Shown here: positions 55,010-64,000 of the stretch, one piece after another
How positions within the stretch are numbered: position 1 is the stretch's first letter
Layout of the letters: every line of letters starts with the position of its first letter
NCBI GenBank assembly: GCA_028456385.1
Contig: JALNQF010000033.1
Location: 124,001-188,000, forward strand
Direction of reading: 5' to 3'
Source of the DNA: Ophiosphaerella korrae
Taxonomy: Eukaryota > Ascomycota > Dothideomycetes > Pleosporales > Phaeosphaeriaceae
Length of the DNA: 64,000 nt
The notes under the pieces: model-generated
Seen by the model: the letters and a program-made list of their open reading frames with translations, nothing else
What the model was told of the DNA's origin: nothing
The model's database searches: none
Translations under genes and position numbers: made by a program

Positions 55010-56804
55010 CTAACAAGTATATTCGAGGCTAAAACTCATCGTAGGCACGCCAGTGTAGTTAGCGGGCACAATGTAGGTAACGTTATAATAATAGTGATTC
55101 GAAATCACGTTATTATAGTAATTCGTGGGCTGTTTCTCTAGTCCTCGGGCCGAGACGTTGACGCTTAAGCATGGTAGATGAGAAAACCCATCAACGGTAT
55201 TGCCGGCTAGGTTCCAGGGTGGTGGAATTCCAGAAATCATGTAAGTAAACAAGTTTGAGCCTTTCTGAGTTGCATTTGGGTACGAAATGGTTAAGCTGCG
55301 GGCACTGACATTTGAAGTTATGGTGGACGCCGTCGGGTATAGGGAGAACCATGCGCCATATGGGAATGGCCTGTGCGAGGGATCGGATGCCCAGTGCACA
55401 ATCGCAGGGGTGAATTGCTTTCCACGATTAACACTCTCAGCCAGTGTCTGCCCACCGATCATCATCTCGTGGCTCAACCAAGAGTCTGCGTGTCGAACTA
55501 CGTTGGTTTTGAGGTCGTCGCGAATCGTCTTTCGGAGGAGTCTTTCCCCTTTCATTGGCGTACGAAGTTTACTTTCAATCTCAGGAGTTATTGCCTCTTT
55601 GACGGTGGACATGAGCAATGCGAGTGAGGGACCCTGCGCTAAATCATACCGAAAATCGTCGTTGCCTTTCCATGGAAGTGGAGCCTTCTTATACCCAAAT
55701 ATGCCCCACCAAAATTGTCCAAGAATGGCGCTATGAGTGGGCATATCTCTGGCATATGCTCTGTCGTATGGTCCAGCAATATTCCCAAGATATGGGTTGT
55801 AATGGTCTGCGATGTCCTTCCACAGTTCTTTTAACATGAAAGGGGCGCGCTTCGTTAAGCTCGTATTCTCAGGACCATACTTGATGGCAGCAGCAAGTCC
55901 GAATATGTCAATTCCATAGTAGGTTGGGCAGTTATACTCCGTGAAAGTGTTGCTGCCGTTGGCAATAAAGAGCTCGTAAAGTTCCTCACCCCTAGTGTTA
56001 GCTTCATCGATGAAAGTTTGATTATTCAATCGGTCTCCCAACCATCCAATCATCATTGTGCCTATGAGCTGTGGGTTCGTGTATCCCAGAATGAGGTTAT
56101 CTGGAGGTGTACCGTCACGGCGCATCTCACCAACAGCAGCCCGGACCAAAGCTTGTTCAATATCCTTTACGAGTTGTGGATCAAGCAGATGCTCAAACTC
56201 TGCCACTGCCTGTACTATGGCCGAGCCAATAAACGCTCTCCAGTTAGGATCGTATGTGGCGTAAACTTGCTGAGGATATAACTCTCCGACATAGGTTGGA
56301 TTAGGCTCTAATCACTAGTCAACGTATATCCATTATTAGATCAGCATCGAACGTTACCATCAGGAGAAAGTTTGAAGTCCGCGTACCACGGAGATGTAAA
56401 GTTCTCATTCATTTGTACATTAATTCTGCGCTTGCTTTAGCCAATATACAAAGTGCCGGGAGCTTGTCTTACAGATTTCGCAGTGCTTTTTGCGCTTGGA
56501 CTACATCGTCCCCTTGGTTGCGGTGTAGAAGACCTGGGATGTACCAGGCTGTAAAACGAGTTGACCAAGGGCCGTTATCGTTATACCAGATATAGTGGTA
56601 ACTTGCATCATATCTAGAATCAGCCAAGGTCATACAGTAGTCAAAGTACTCCTGAGCAGCTAATAAACGATAAATATATTTTTTCTGGCACCCCAAGTGT
56701 TCAGTTTAGACATACAGGCAGACAACGCCGGGCGTTCTTTCGCCAGCACCGAGGTGAAGGCCGTTGCCAATACCAAGGCAGTAGTAATTCGGAATGTGAC
56801 CATC
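55010..56804 (-). CDS. Large secreted fungal protein of unknown function
   Basis: At least four exons in phase: signal-peptide exon from ATG at 56804 (MVTFRITTALVLATAFTSVL), then SAQEYFDYCMTLADSRYDAS through the exon ending KALRNL, a short exon (VQMNENFTSPWYADFKLSPD), and a long last exon from about 56310 to TAG at 55010. Total about 530 residues. The body is helical with repeated Trp/Tyr/Asp motifs (YIWYNDNGPWSTRF, NPNWRAFIGSAIVQ, CPTYYGIDIFGLAAA, YLGNIAGPYDRAYARDMPTH), which recalls an alpha/alpha-toroid like six-hairpin glycosidases, and many N-glycosylation sites near the C terminus. Family not firmly recognised. An Asn/Tyr-rich tail (NYYNNVISNHYYYN) is unusual. It is probably extracellular and acts on a carbohydrate or terpenoid; this is inference only. 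Confidence 0.6.
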
Positions 56805-57478
56805 CTTCAAAAACACCTAAGCAGACTGGAATCAAAGTATTTTTTGAAGATATATGGTGATTCAAATACCTATTCCTTGCACTATCTCGAGGTCGCGCTA
56901 CCTTCTAACCCTATAAGTCTCTATTTATCACACTACCTACGGACCTAACAGGGCTCAAACAGGAAGCAGGAAAACATGGCTCGCGTGCTGCTCGTATCTT
57001 GCCAAAGCTAGTACTATTTTGGTAACGTTTCTTCACGGAGAGAGATCTACGTTTGCCCGATTTCAAGTTTACCCAACATAGGAAGACGTCCAGAGCGCAC
57101 CAAGTCCTAATCTGTTAGCCCTTGCGGCTGTTGCTAATGCCACGCCTCTGTGCCGACCGGCAAACCCGGCAAACCCGGCAAATTACACAATTCGGCAATA
57201 AAGCACCGAGTAGCGAGAGTTCAGTCGAGTCAAGTGCTAGGCTGCAATTGCACGGAAATATTTCCCCCTGCGCTCCTTAATCCAAAAAATACGATTGCAT
57301 TCTCCCGACAAAGCGGTGGCGCGCATAAGCTATGATAAGATATCACACGCGCATTCAAGGCTCCCGATAGACCTGAGCGACCCGAAGAATTGGGCCATGT
57401 GGGGAGCTGTACAAAGTCTCGGCACACCCCTACGATGGTCGCAAGTGATACTCGGTATTCGTTGAAATCTAAGTGAGA
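56805..57478. other. Divergent intergenic region
   Basis: Promoters for the secreted protein (minus) and the sugar transporter (plus). Three GGCAAACCC repeats at about 57160-57182 are the only visible pattern. Confidence 0.5.
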
Positions 57479-59440
57479 ATGTCAATTATCACCCTAGTTA
57501 CAATGGACCAGGCGTTGATGGGTCGCAAGACTGGGTGGTTTGCTGATCGGGGTATCATCACAATCAACCTACTTCTGGTCTTGTGTCAAGTCTCATCATA
57601 CGCTACGGGTTACGATGGTTCTATGATGAGTATGTGATTCTAGCACTCTTGAAAAAAACCGCTTAGAAAAGTATGGGCTAACAGCACTCAAGATGGACTG
57701 CAGTCGCTCGACGAATGGAAAAACTTCTTCAATCAGCCCGGTGCAAGCACGTTAGCTTTGTACGCTTCCTATATCCAAGCATTATAGATCTTCAGAGTCT
57801 AACAGATTGAAGGTTGAATGCGATCCAAAACGTTGGTCAATTGATATCGCTGCCGTTTTGTGCCTTTGCTTGTGATTACTTTGGACGCAAAAAGACCCTT
57901 GGTTTTGGAGCCTGTATTATTCTCCTCGGTACCGGACTACAGGGTGGTGCTCAAAACAGTGAGTTTAAACCATTTAACTATCATCTCAATGTCAGTCGCT
58001 TACCTAATAAGATGGCATGTTCATCGCTGCTCGTGGTATCATCGGCTTTGGTTTGGGCTTCAATATCACCGCTGCACCCATCTTGATCATGGAACTTGCA
58101 TTTCCCACTCAAAAGGCGCCTATGGTCAGTATTTACAACTCATTATGGAATTTGGGCGCTATTGTAGCGGCATGGACAACTTACGGTAGCTTCCGTATTC
58201 TGAACAGCTGGGCTTGGAGGATTCCATCTACACTACAAGCGTTGTCCAGCCTCGTTCAGATTTTTTGTTTCTGGTGGATCGTTGAATCACCCCGCTGGCT
58301 TGTCAGCAAAGATCGATTCGATGAAGCGCAGGCCATCATCACTAGAGTAAGTATTATGGGATCCAAGCCTATTTCAACTCAATACTAATGTGGCTAACAT
58401 CACAGTATCATGCTAATGGTAATTTCAACGATCCCATCGTTTTAGTTGAATTGGAGGAAATTAAAGAAGCATTACGTCTCGAAAAGGAAAACGCCCAAAG
58501 CGGCTCATATTTGGCCTTTTTCAAGACTCGCGGCAATATGTTGCGTTTTACGATTATTCTAGCAGTTGGTTTCTTTTCTCAGTGGTCCGGTAATGGGCTG
58601 CTCTCAGTAAGTTGTATAATTTCAACAAATGACACAGTTTCTCACATGATCACCAGAATTATCTCACGCTTGTTCTCAACTCAATCGGCATAACCTCCCA
58701 AGAAACACAAACACTCATTAACGGCATTATTACTATATGGAATCTCATCACATCTATAGGCTTCTCTCTTCTTGTTAACAAGTTTAAGCGCCGCACCATG
58801 TTCCTTACGTCTACGGCTTGTATGTTGGTCTGCTTCATTATCTGGACTGCGCTCGAATCTACATTTGAGAAGCAAGTTGGTGTTAGCGGCTTTGGTTCCC
58901 CGGCAGTTGCTAAAGCAGTTCTTGCTATGATCTTCTTGTACAATGCTGCGTTCAATATTGCATGGGCGCCGTTGCAAGTTACTTATGTGGTGGAGATATT
59001 ACCGTATCAGATGCGAGCAAGAGTATGTTCCTGCCAAGGAGAAACATGTAGTGTGCTAATGAGCTGCAGGGACTCGTGCTTTACAATCTTTTCGTTGCAT
59101 GCGCACTTATTTTTAATCAGTACGCCAATCCCATCGCCCTTGAGGCTATCAAGTGGAAATGTCAGTATTGGCCACCTTATTTCTTTTCGTCTATCCCTTT
59201 ACTCATCGCGCTTCAGATTATGTTGTGTATGATGTTTGGCTGCTCGTTGAACTCATTGTCGTTTATTTCCTCTTCGTTGAAACATCTGGCTCTTCATTGG
59301 AAGAAATGGCTGCTATCATTGATGGAGAGGAAGTCCGCGATACAATCATTGAGGCTGTGGCGAGGGTTACAGACGGAAAGGCGGTTGATCAGCGAGAAGA
59401 GATCACAGACGACAAGGGACCACATATGGCTGTAGCGTGA
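57479..59440 (+). CDS. MFS sugar transporter (hexose/lactose-permease-like)
   Basis: About eight exons from ATG at 57479 (MSIITLVTMDQALMGRKTGW). Seen in order: helix 1 TINLLLVLCQVSSYATGYDG, GLQSLDEWKNFFNQP, LPFCAFACDYFGRKKTLGFG (sugar-porter loop D-x-x-GRK), RGIIGFGLGFNI, ELAFPTQKAPMVSIYNSLWN, WIVESPRWLVSKDRFDEAQA (PESPR-like signature), QWSGNGLLS in helix 7, LPYQMRARGLVLYN and the final VETSGSSLEEMAAIIDGEE. Introns at about 57630, 57765, 57960, 58350, 58610, 59022 and 59161 are short GT-AG. Twelve helices are expected, in the plasma membrane. A neighbouring hexokinase-like kinase, aldo/keto reductase and Zn2Cys6 factor support sugar uptake. Which sugar is unknown. Confidence 0.88.
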
Positions 59441-59527
59441 GCTTGATGAATCCGATATTTTAAGTTAGTTCATCCTGAACATTGGTTGACTTGCTTGAGA
59501 CAAATTAGAATTCCGTAATTCTACATA
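59441..59527. other. Short spacer to the pogo element; TA target dinucleotide at 59526-59527
   Basis: TA immediately precedes the left terminal repeat, as expected for Tc1/mariner-superfamily insertion. The right flank reads CA, so the second TA has changed or been lost. Confidence 0.6.
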
Positions 59528-60496
59528 AGCTCGGACACCGGGTTTTCGTCCACCCCAACCACCAACCTAGCCAACCTTTGAAGCTCAATCTTTTCACAAC
59601 GCCTGTACAAATATAGCAGCTAAGATATGAGGCGTCAAAAGGTCAACACTGCGGAGCTGCCGTGCTGGCTGCGCACCTTACGCGATTGCTCATCAGTACG
59701 AGCAGCGACTAACACCAGAGCAAGAGAGTTTTCTTACTGATTGGATTCTGGATGAAGATGCTCGCGCTCAGCCACCTAGCCACGCGCACGCGAGAGATGG
59801 CCTCTTTAGTATTGCAGATGGGCGGTGACGACGCGCCGCTCGGCAAGCACTGTATCTCTCACTTCATAGGCCGCAATCCACGTATAAGCTCTGTTATAGG
59901 CAGGTCAATTAAAGCCTTACGAGCTGAGGTATCAAAGCTAGAGACTATACGAGCGTTCCTTGAGCTCTTTAAAGCTACTAGAACCCAGCTAGGTATACCA
60001 CCGACGATATCTAGAATATAGCCGAGACTAGAGTAGCACTAGGCGTATACAATAACTCTAGAGTCCTTGCATCTACTAGCAAGCATAAGGGTTAGGTCGC
60101 GTCGCCTAAAAATTGCGAGTAAGTGTCTGTTCTTAAGACTACCTATACCGCTAGCTATCACCTTTAGCTAGTAGCAATATTTAAAGGACAGAGCCTTCAA
60201 ACAACTTAGTTCTCGCTAGAATCTATACTAGACTAGTTCTATACAACTCCAAATAATAGCTAGACCTCAAATGAGATTAGGTTAGAGTAGCTACGTCGCA
60301 CATTTATTCCTAGATCCCTACCTACGCAGAGCAGCTACTAGATACTTATACTTAGCAGCTATAGCTCTTATATAACTACTAAGTTTATGTATACTTGCTA
60401 CTAGCATAGAATACATTATCTCTACTTGCTAGCTCACGCGTCACATATATTGCAGCTATTAGACCTTACTATATTTAGTATTACCAAGTCAAAATA

Positions 60497-60773
60497 TGTT
60501 GAGAGGTAGCTGGAAGACAATAGTACTTGCCGTAGGCCACAGGAGATAGTGAAGGGATAGCAAATAGTATTTCAATCTGAGTACTAACGATGTAAAAATA
60601 ATACTTGCTTTTCTCTGTTCGCAAGTGTAGAGCCTTTTATACGCGGGAGTAGCGCATCGGCCCCGCTCTAGACTAATACTATAACAACGTCATGATTACC
60701 AGCGTATTGGCTCTACTCTAGACTAGTACCAGAGTTCCCAAGGATCTCGGGGATTCCGGGGACCTTCGTCACA
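60497..60773 (+). mobile_element. Solo LTR nested in the pogo element, with 5-bp target duplication
   Basis: A 277-bp segment starting TGTTGAGAGG and ending CTTCGTCACA. AAATA flanks it at 60492-60496 and 60774-60778. Removing it and one AAATA restores the transposase reading (SITKSKY). TG...CA ends plus a 5-bp duplication are those of a retrotransposon LTR left by recombination between two LTRs. Confidence 0.88.
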
Positions 60774-61115
60774 AAATATTGCGATTAAATACAAGCTCTA
60801 TTAGCTCTTGACAACGCCGCGCTAGTTAAAAAAAAGAGTGCTTCATACAAGCTGATTATAGAGCTCGCCTCTCTAGATTAAGTACGTTAAATATATGCGC
60901 TAGCTGGCGCGCTGCTAGTCTAGTTCTATACAATCCAGAGCGTGTGCTCTCGTCGTCGCAAGTTCAAGGCCAGCTAGTAACGCTACTACCGCCACCGTAG
61001 CTAGTATGTATATATAGATAGAGTAGTCTTTGTAACTCCTCCAAAGCCTCGCGACGTATACAAAGCTTAGAAACAACTTGAGTGCTCTGAAAAGTTATCG
61101 CGCAGTACTCACCTT

Positions 61116-61418
61116 GTGCTTAGTAAAGTAAGCAAGCCACTTGCGGCAGCTAATACGCGAGCAGCTGAGCTACTAGCTAGTAATAAACGACTACAGCAGC
61201 AGCTCAATGAGTTTGCAAAGCTATCTAAGAGGAAGTGTATTAAGCCTCACCTAAATGAGCGATTTGTAGATGTTGAAGCAATCACTGCTGCTGTAGAAGC
61301 TGCTACTACTCAAGCTATAAAACCAGCACGTAAAACTCGTACAAAGGCTGCTAAGAGCAAGGCGGCTACTTTAGCTGATCCAGCATTTGATTCTATGTGT
61401 AGCCAGTGGCAAATATAA
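61116..61418 (+). pseudogene. C-terminal remnant of the pogo transposase
   Basis: The last open part of the ruined transposase: MLSKVSKPLAAANTRAAELL, a Gln/Leu coiled coil and a basic Lys/Ala tail (RKTRTKAAKSKAATL). Not an independent gene. Confidence 0.8.
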
Positions 61419-61856
61419 TTGCTGTTGTTGATTTATGTTACTCCAAAGTCAAGAGCTCTTTTTTAGGTGGGTGGACGAAAACCCGGTGTCCGAGCTCATT
61501 CTGTTTACTGTGCGTTTTGATTTGGGTGTCTTCGCACCAACAGTGGGATCGCCTCTTGAGGCAGAAGCAGAATAGAAACTGTAAACTATTGCTACCCGTC
61601 TCGATGAATCTAGGGCTACTGATGATGCTTCCACTTACGCTGTCAATCCGACAATATCCTTTCGATATTCCGGAATCCTGACTTGCTAGCGTCGGGTGTT
61701 TTTGGTGGCACCTGCCTTGATAAGGATCGCGCGCTCATTGGTCCGGCAAAACCGGCTAGGTTACATGCATAGCGTCGGTGCTGACAAAACCCCACTGACG
61801 CAAGACATGCACAGCTCCAGGCACTCAGCGAGGTCACAGAAACAAGTGAAGAGATT

Positions 61857-63449
61857 ATGGCACAAGAGAACGGATCCAACCCAATACCTGGAGAGAATAC
61901 GCCGCTTTTGACCCGCGATGGACCAGATAAAAGAGAAGGGAAGCCAGTTTTGTTTCTCTTGTTGCTGTCGGCTTTTTTGATATCATTGACCTTCGGCATC
62001 ACCCAGGTTCCCATCCTTTACGTTTTCCGTGTCATGACATGCGATGCATATTACGAGACACACACGGTTGATCCTGGTGCCATTGATCGCTGCGCGAGGC
62101 CTGAGATAGAAGCAGGAGCAGCACGGGCATTCGCTTTGCTCGCCGCTTCAACATTCATATTTGGGCTCGCGAACTTGTTAGTCGCAGCCTGGACCATCAA
62201 ACGTCTTGGAGTCAAACGTGCCCTCGTCATCCAGGTCATCTGGCCAGCCGTTCGTCTCTTGATCCAGACCATTGGTGTTCTGAAAGGCAGCAATATTGGC
62301 ATCGCAATCGTACAAGCTTCTCAAATCATCACAATAATTGGCGGGCCAATGGGCTATGTCCTTTGCCTCAATGCCTTCGTGGCAGATGTGGCTGGACACG
62401 AAGCGCGCACTGGCGCCCTTGGTCGTCTTCAGGGCTTCATGGATATTGGGGCTGCCATTGGCTTCCTCATCGGAGGTATTGTTGGTGAGACTTTCGGTAT
62501 CATTTCGCCATTCTATATGACACTGGCACTCTTTTTTCTGTGCTTTGTCTTTGTGGCAATCGCACTACCTCCCACAAATCCTCCTGAAACGAAAGAGGAC
62601 CAGCCGAATAGGCCGACCTTGGGACTTGCGCGCTTCTTCGGTCCTCTTTGGATTTTCACACCTCAAAAATGGAATCGAGAGGATGGAAGAATCACTACGC
62701 AATTTGGAGCACTGGCACTCGGCATTGGCGTGTTCTTGGGAGTCCTTGCCACAGGCTACATCGCAGTTCTCTTGCAACAGTATGCAACTGCCGAATTTAG
62801 CTTTGGTACTAAGGACAATGGTTGCTTGATCTTCATGTACTCCTCGTTACGAGGAGCATTTCTCTCGCTGGTGTTTCCTCGCATCATTGCAGGCGGCCGG
62901 AAATTGCTCAAATCACCTAACGGAAGGCAGCAAAGCAAAATTCAAGAAGAGGAATCCCTCATTCAACAACAATTCATATCGCCCAACGAAATTGAAATAG
63001 CGGAACCATTAGGGACCGAGGACCCGGCGAACCCGCCCTTGAGTGACGAAAATGAGACATTTGAGTTCGACTTATTCTATGCTCGCTTCAGCGTTCTGCT
63101 AGACTCCATCTTTACCGGTCTCGCTGTTTTTGTGACCAGGGGTTGGCAAATGTATATTGTGGCACTGATGCTTCCATTTGCGGCGGGCACTGGTGCAGCT
63201 TCAAAGGGGTGTATTCTTCAAATGCTTCCAAGCAGCGATAGGATTAATGCCCTAAGTGGTATCACGCTGGTTGAAAACATTGCACGGCTATCGACTACTG
63301 TCGTGTTTGGCCTTGTCTTCTCATTGCTCGCAGAGGCGGGAAAAACACACTTGGTCTTCATTTGTAATGCTGCTGTTGCACTTTTAGCATTTGTCGTTCT
63401 GCTCTTTTCGCGTTTCCCACCGGAAGGTAGCCGGAGACTCGTGGTCTAA
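61857..63449 (+). CDS. MFS transporter (tetracycline-resistance-like, 12 TM)
   Basis: Intronless, 530 residues from MAQENGSNPIPGENTPLLTR. Twelve hydrophobic helices with a charged central loop (about residues 355-400, IQEEESLIQQQF then IAEPLGTEDPANPP). Landmarks: long extracellular first loop with paired Cys (MTCDAYYET ... DRCARPE), helix 3-4 WTIKRLGVKRALVIQVIW, GPMGYVLCLNAFVADV, ARTGALGRLQGFMDIGAA in the G-x-x-x-x-R loop, and GTGAASKGCILQMLPSSDR in helices 11-12. The layout matches fungal MFS proteins related to TetA and the HCP/adrenal-type carriers. A proton-coupled solute carrier in plasma or vacuolar membrane; substrate unknown. The ATG follows the pogo element by about 360 bp, so the transposon may sit in its promoter. 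Confidence 0.87.
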   Translation: MAQENGSNPIPGENTPLLTRDGPDKREGKPVLFLLLLSAFLISLTFGITQVPILYVFRVMTCDAYYETHTVDPGAIDRCARPEIEAGAARAFALLAASTFIFGLANLLVAAWTIKRLGVKRALVIQVIWPAVRLLIQTIGVLKGSNIGIAIVQASQIITIIGGPMGYVLCLNAFVADVAGHEARTGALGRLQGFMDIGAAIGFLIGGIVGETFGIISPFYMTLALFFLCFVFVAIALPPTNPPETKEDQPNRPTLGLARFFGPLWIFTPQKWNREDGRITTQFGALALGIGVFLGVLATGYIAVLLQQYATAEFSFGTKDNGCLIFMYSSLRGAFLSLVFPRIIAGGRKLLKSPNGRQQSKIQEEESLIQQQFISPNEIEIAEPLGTEDPANPPLSDENETFEFDLFYARFSVLLDSIFTGLAVFVTRGWQMYIVALMLPFAAGTGAASKGCILQMLPSSDRINALSGITLVENIARLSTTVVFGLVFSLLAEAGKTHLVFICNAAVALLAFVVLLFSRFPPEGSRRLVV

Positions 63450-64000
63450 GACTCCAAATTCTTCCCGGATCGAACCTTTGATAGAATTAAAACGAGCCAT
63501 ACGCAAAATCTTTTGATACAGGTAGCAGCATATACTGGCTAGCTATGCCGCTAAAAGGGGTTATTTGCTGGGATTGCAACTACATTTTTAGAGGATATAG
63601 GACTAAAGCGCTCTTTTAATACGATACTTTGGATCTTCTTTTCTGCCATTTCAGGGATATGAGACATTCGGCTTCAGGTAGCTTACGTATAACGGAGAAT
63701 GTAACTGGAGTTCCCATACCAACATTGTATGATGCGCCTATTGAAACAGCGGACTCCACGAAGAATCTCATGCTATCTACGCCTTGCACCCAAGGTGCCA
63801 TGGTTTCAATCCATCTCAGTCTTGGCATGAACAATAGAATTTCAGATTCCGCTCACGTGAGTTTAGTAATCGGAATAGCTTCTCAGTATGCGATTGGAAT
63901 ACTTGCAGTGAGTATGCGATTGGCACGATTCTAACCAGTAGATATCATTGTTATCGAGATAACCCCTCATATCAAAGGTTTCATACGGACTTTTGATCCA
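63450..64000. other. Right-edge region, no confident gene
   Basis: A minus-strand frame at 63616-63834 (VESAVSIGASYNVGMGTPVT, ending KWQKRRSKVSY) has protein-like composition and could be the 3' exon of a gene beyond the edge, but no family is recognised. A short direct repeat, AGTATGCGATTGG, occurs at about 63886 and 63912. Confidence 0.4.

Larger units (their letters stand above)
59528..61496 (+). mobile_element. Degenerate pogo-type (Tc1/mariner) DNA transposon
   Basis: A 1969-bp element (1.69 kb without the nested LTR). Perfect 28-bp terminal inverted repeats, beginning AGCTCGGACACCGGG, lie at 59528-59555 and 61469-61496. Inside, remains of one transposase read through many stops: a CENP-B-type helix-turn-helix (DWILDEDARAQPPSHA, then PLGKHCISHFIGRNPRISSV), DDE-region pieces (FIPRSLPT, LYLLAHASHILQLLDLT) and an intact C-terminal coiled-coil end at 61116-61418 (ANTRAAELLASNKRLQQQLN). 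The first catalytic motif MDET appears as MAET. Stops are overwhelmingly TAG/TAA at Gln or Trp positions, the signature of C-to-T RIP mutation. It is incapable of encoding transposase, but the intact ends might still be moved by a trans-acting enzyme. Confidence 0.92.

Noticed and set aside
1..64000. tRNA, rRNA, CRISPR or operon-like structures
   Set aside because: No B-box (GGTTCRANNCC) in cloverleaf context, no rRNA-like conserved blocks and no regularly spaced repeats were seen; gene structure is eukaryotic.

Overview
This window is nuclear DNA of a filamentous ascomycete. Genes carry short GT-AG introns (about 45-70 bp, often with a CTAAC-like branch site). The gene content is typically fungal: highly reducing PKS, Zn2Cys6 regulator, SAT4/PTH11-like membrane protein, GH31 alpha-glucosidase, secreted feruloyl esterase, fungal Bmt6. 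There is also a pogo-type transposon ruined by C-to-T changes that look like repeat-induced point mutation (RIP). A Dothideomycete (Pleosporales) is my best guess, but that is inference. No tRNA, rRNA, CRISPR or bacterial-type operon was seen.

Layout. 1-6 kb: the 5' end of a highly reducing polyketide synthase runs off the left edge, followed by a seven-helix SAT4-type membrane protein and an alpha/beta-hydrolase; this could be the border of a secondary-metabolite cluster. 6.6-12.5 kb: DUF1308 protein, SRP9/SRP21, small hypothetical genes and a decayed F-box gene. 13-16 kb: a secreted GH31 alpha-glucosidase broken by a TAG and a frameshift. 16.8-24.5 kb: a compact, GC-richer, intact housekeeping block with PRP19 (splicing/ubiquitin), a SUMO-targeted ubiquitin ligase of Slx5/Rfp1 type, PHS1 (very-long-chain fatty acid dehydratase), an AhpD/CMD-like protein and BMT6 (25S rRNA methylation).

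24.5-33 kb: an accessory stretch of unrecognised genes. It includes a gene preceded by an inverted, re-ordered copy of pieces of itself, a multi-exon gene cut by TAA and a cysteine-rich secreted protein cut by TAG. 33-40 kb: YtcJ-like amidohydrolase, MFS drug-type transporter, AT-rich spacer and a secreted feruloyl esterase. 40-48 kb: CorA remnant, a signal-peptide/one-TM protein with a TAG, an LTR-like fragment next to a small CxxC protein, a secreted heat-labile-enterotoxin-type ADP-ribosyltransferase and a conserved small protein with an early TAA.

48.5-59.5 kb: a catabolic-looking group of intact genes: aldo/keto reductase, Zn2Cys6 regulator, hexokinase-family kinase, large secreted protein and MFS sugar transporter; the idea that they act together in sugar use is inference from adjacency. 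59.5-61.5 kb: the RIP-damaged pogo element with perfect terminal inverted repeats and a nested solo LTR. 61.9-63.4 kb: a further intronless MFS transporter.

The most striking window-wide pattern is that several accessory genes are interrupted by a single in-frame stop, nearly always TAG or TAA and often where Gln fits, while housekeeping genes are intact. A second unusual structure is the inverted, shuffled self-copy at 26.0-26.8 kb. Exon borders below were derived by hand from splice sites and reading-frame phase.
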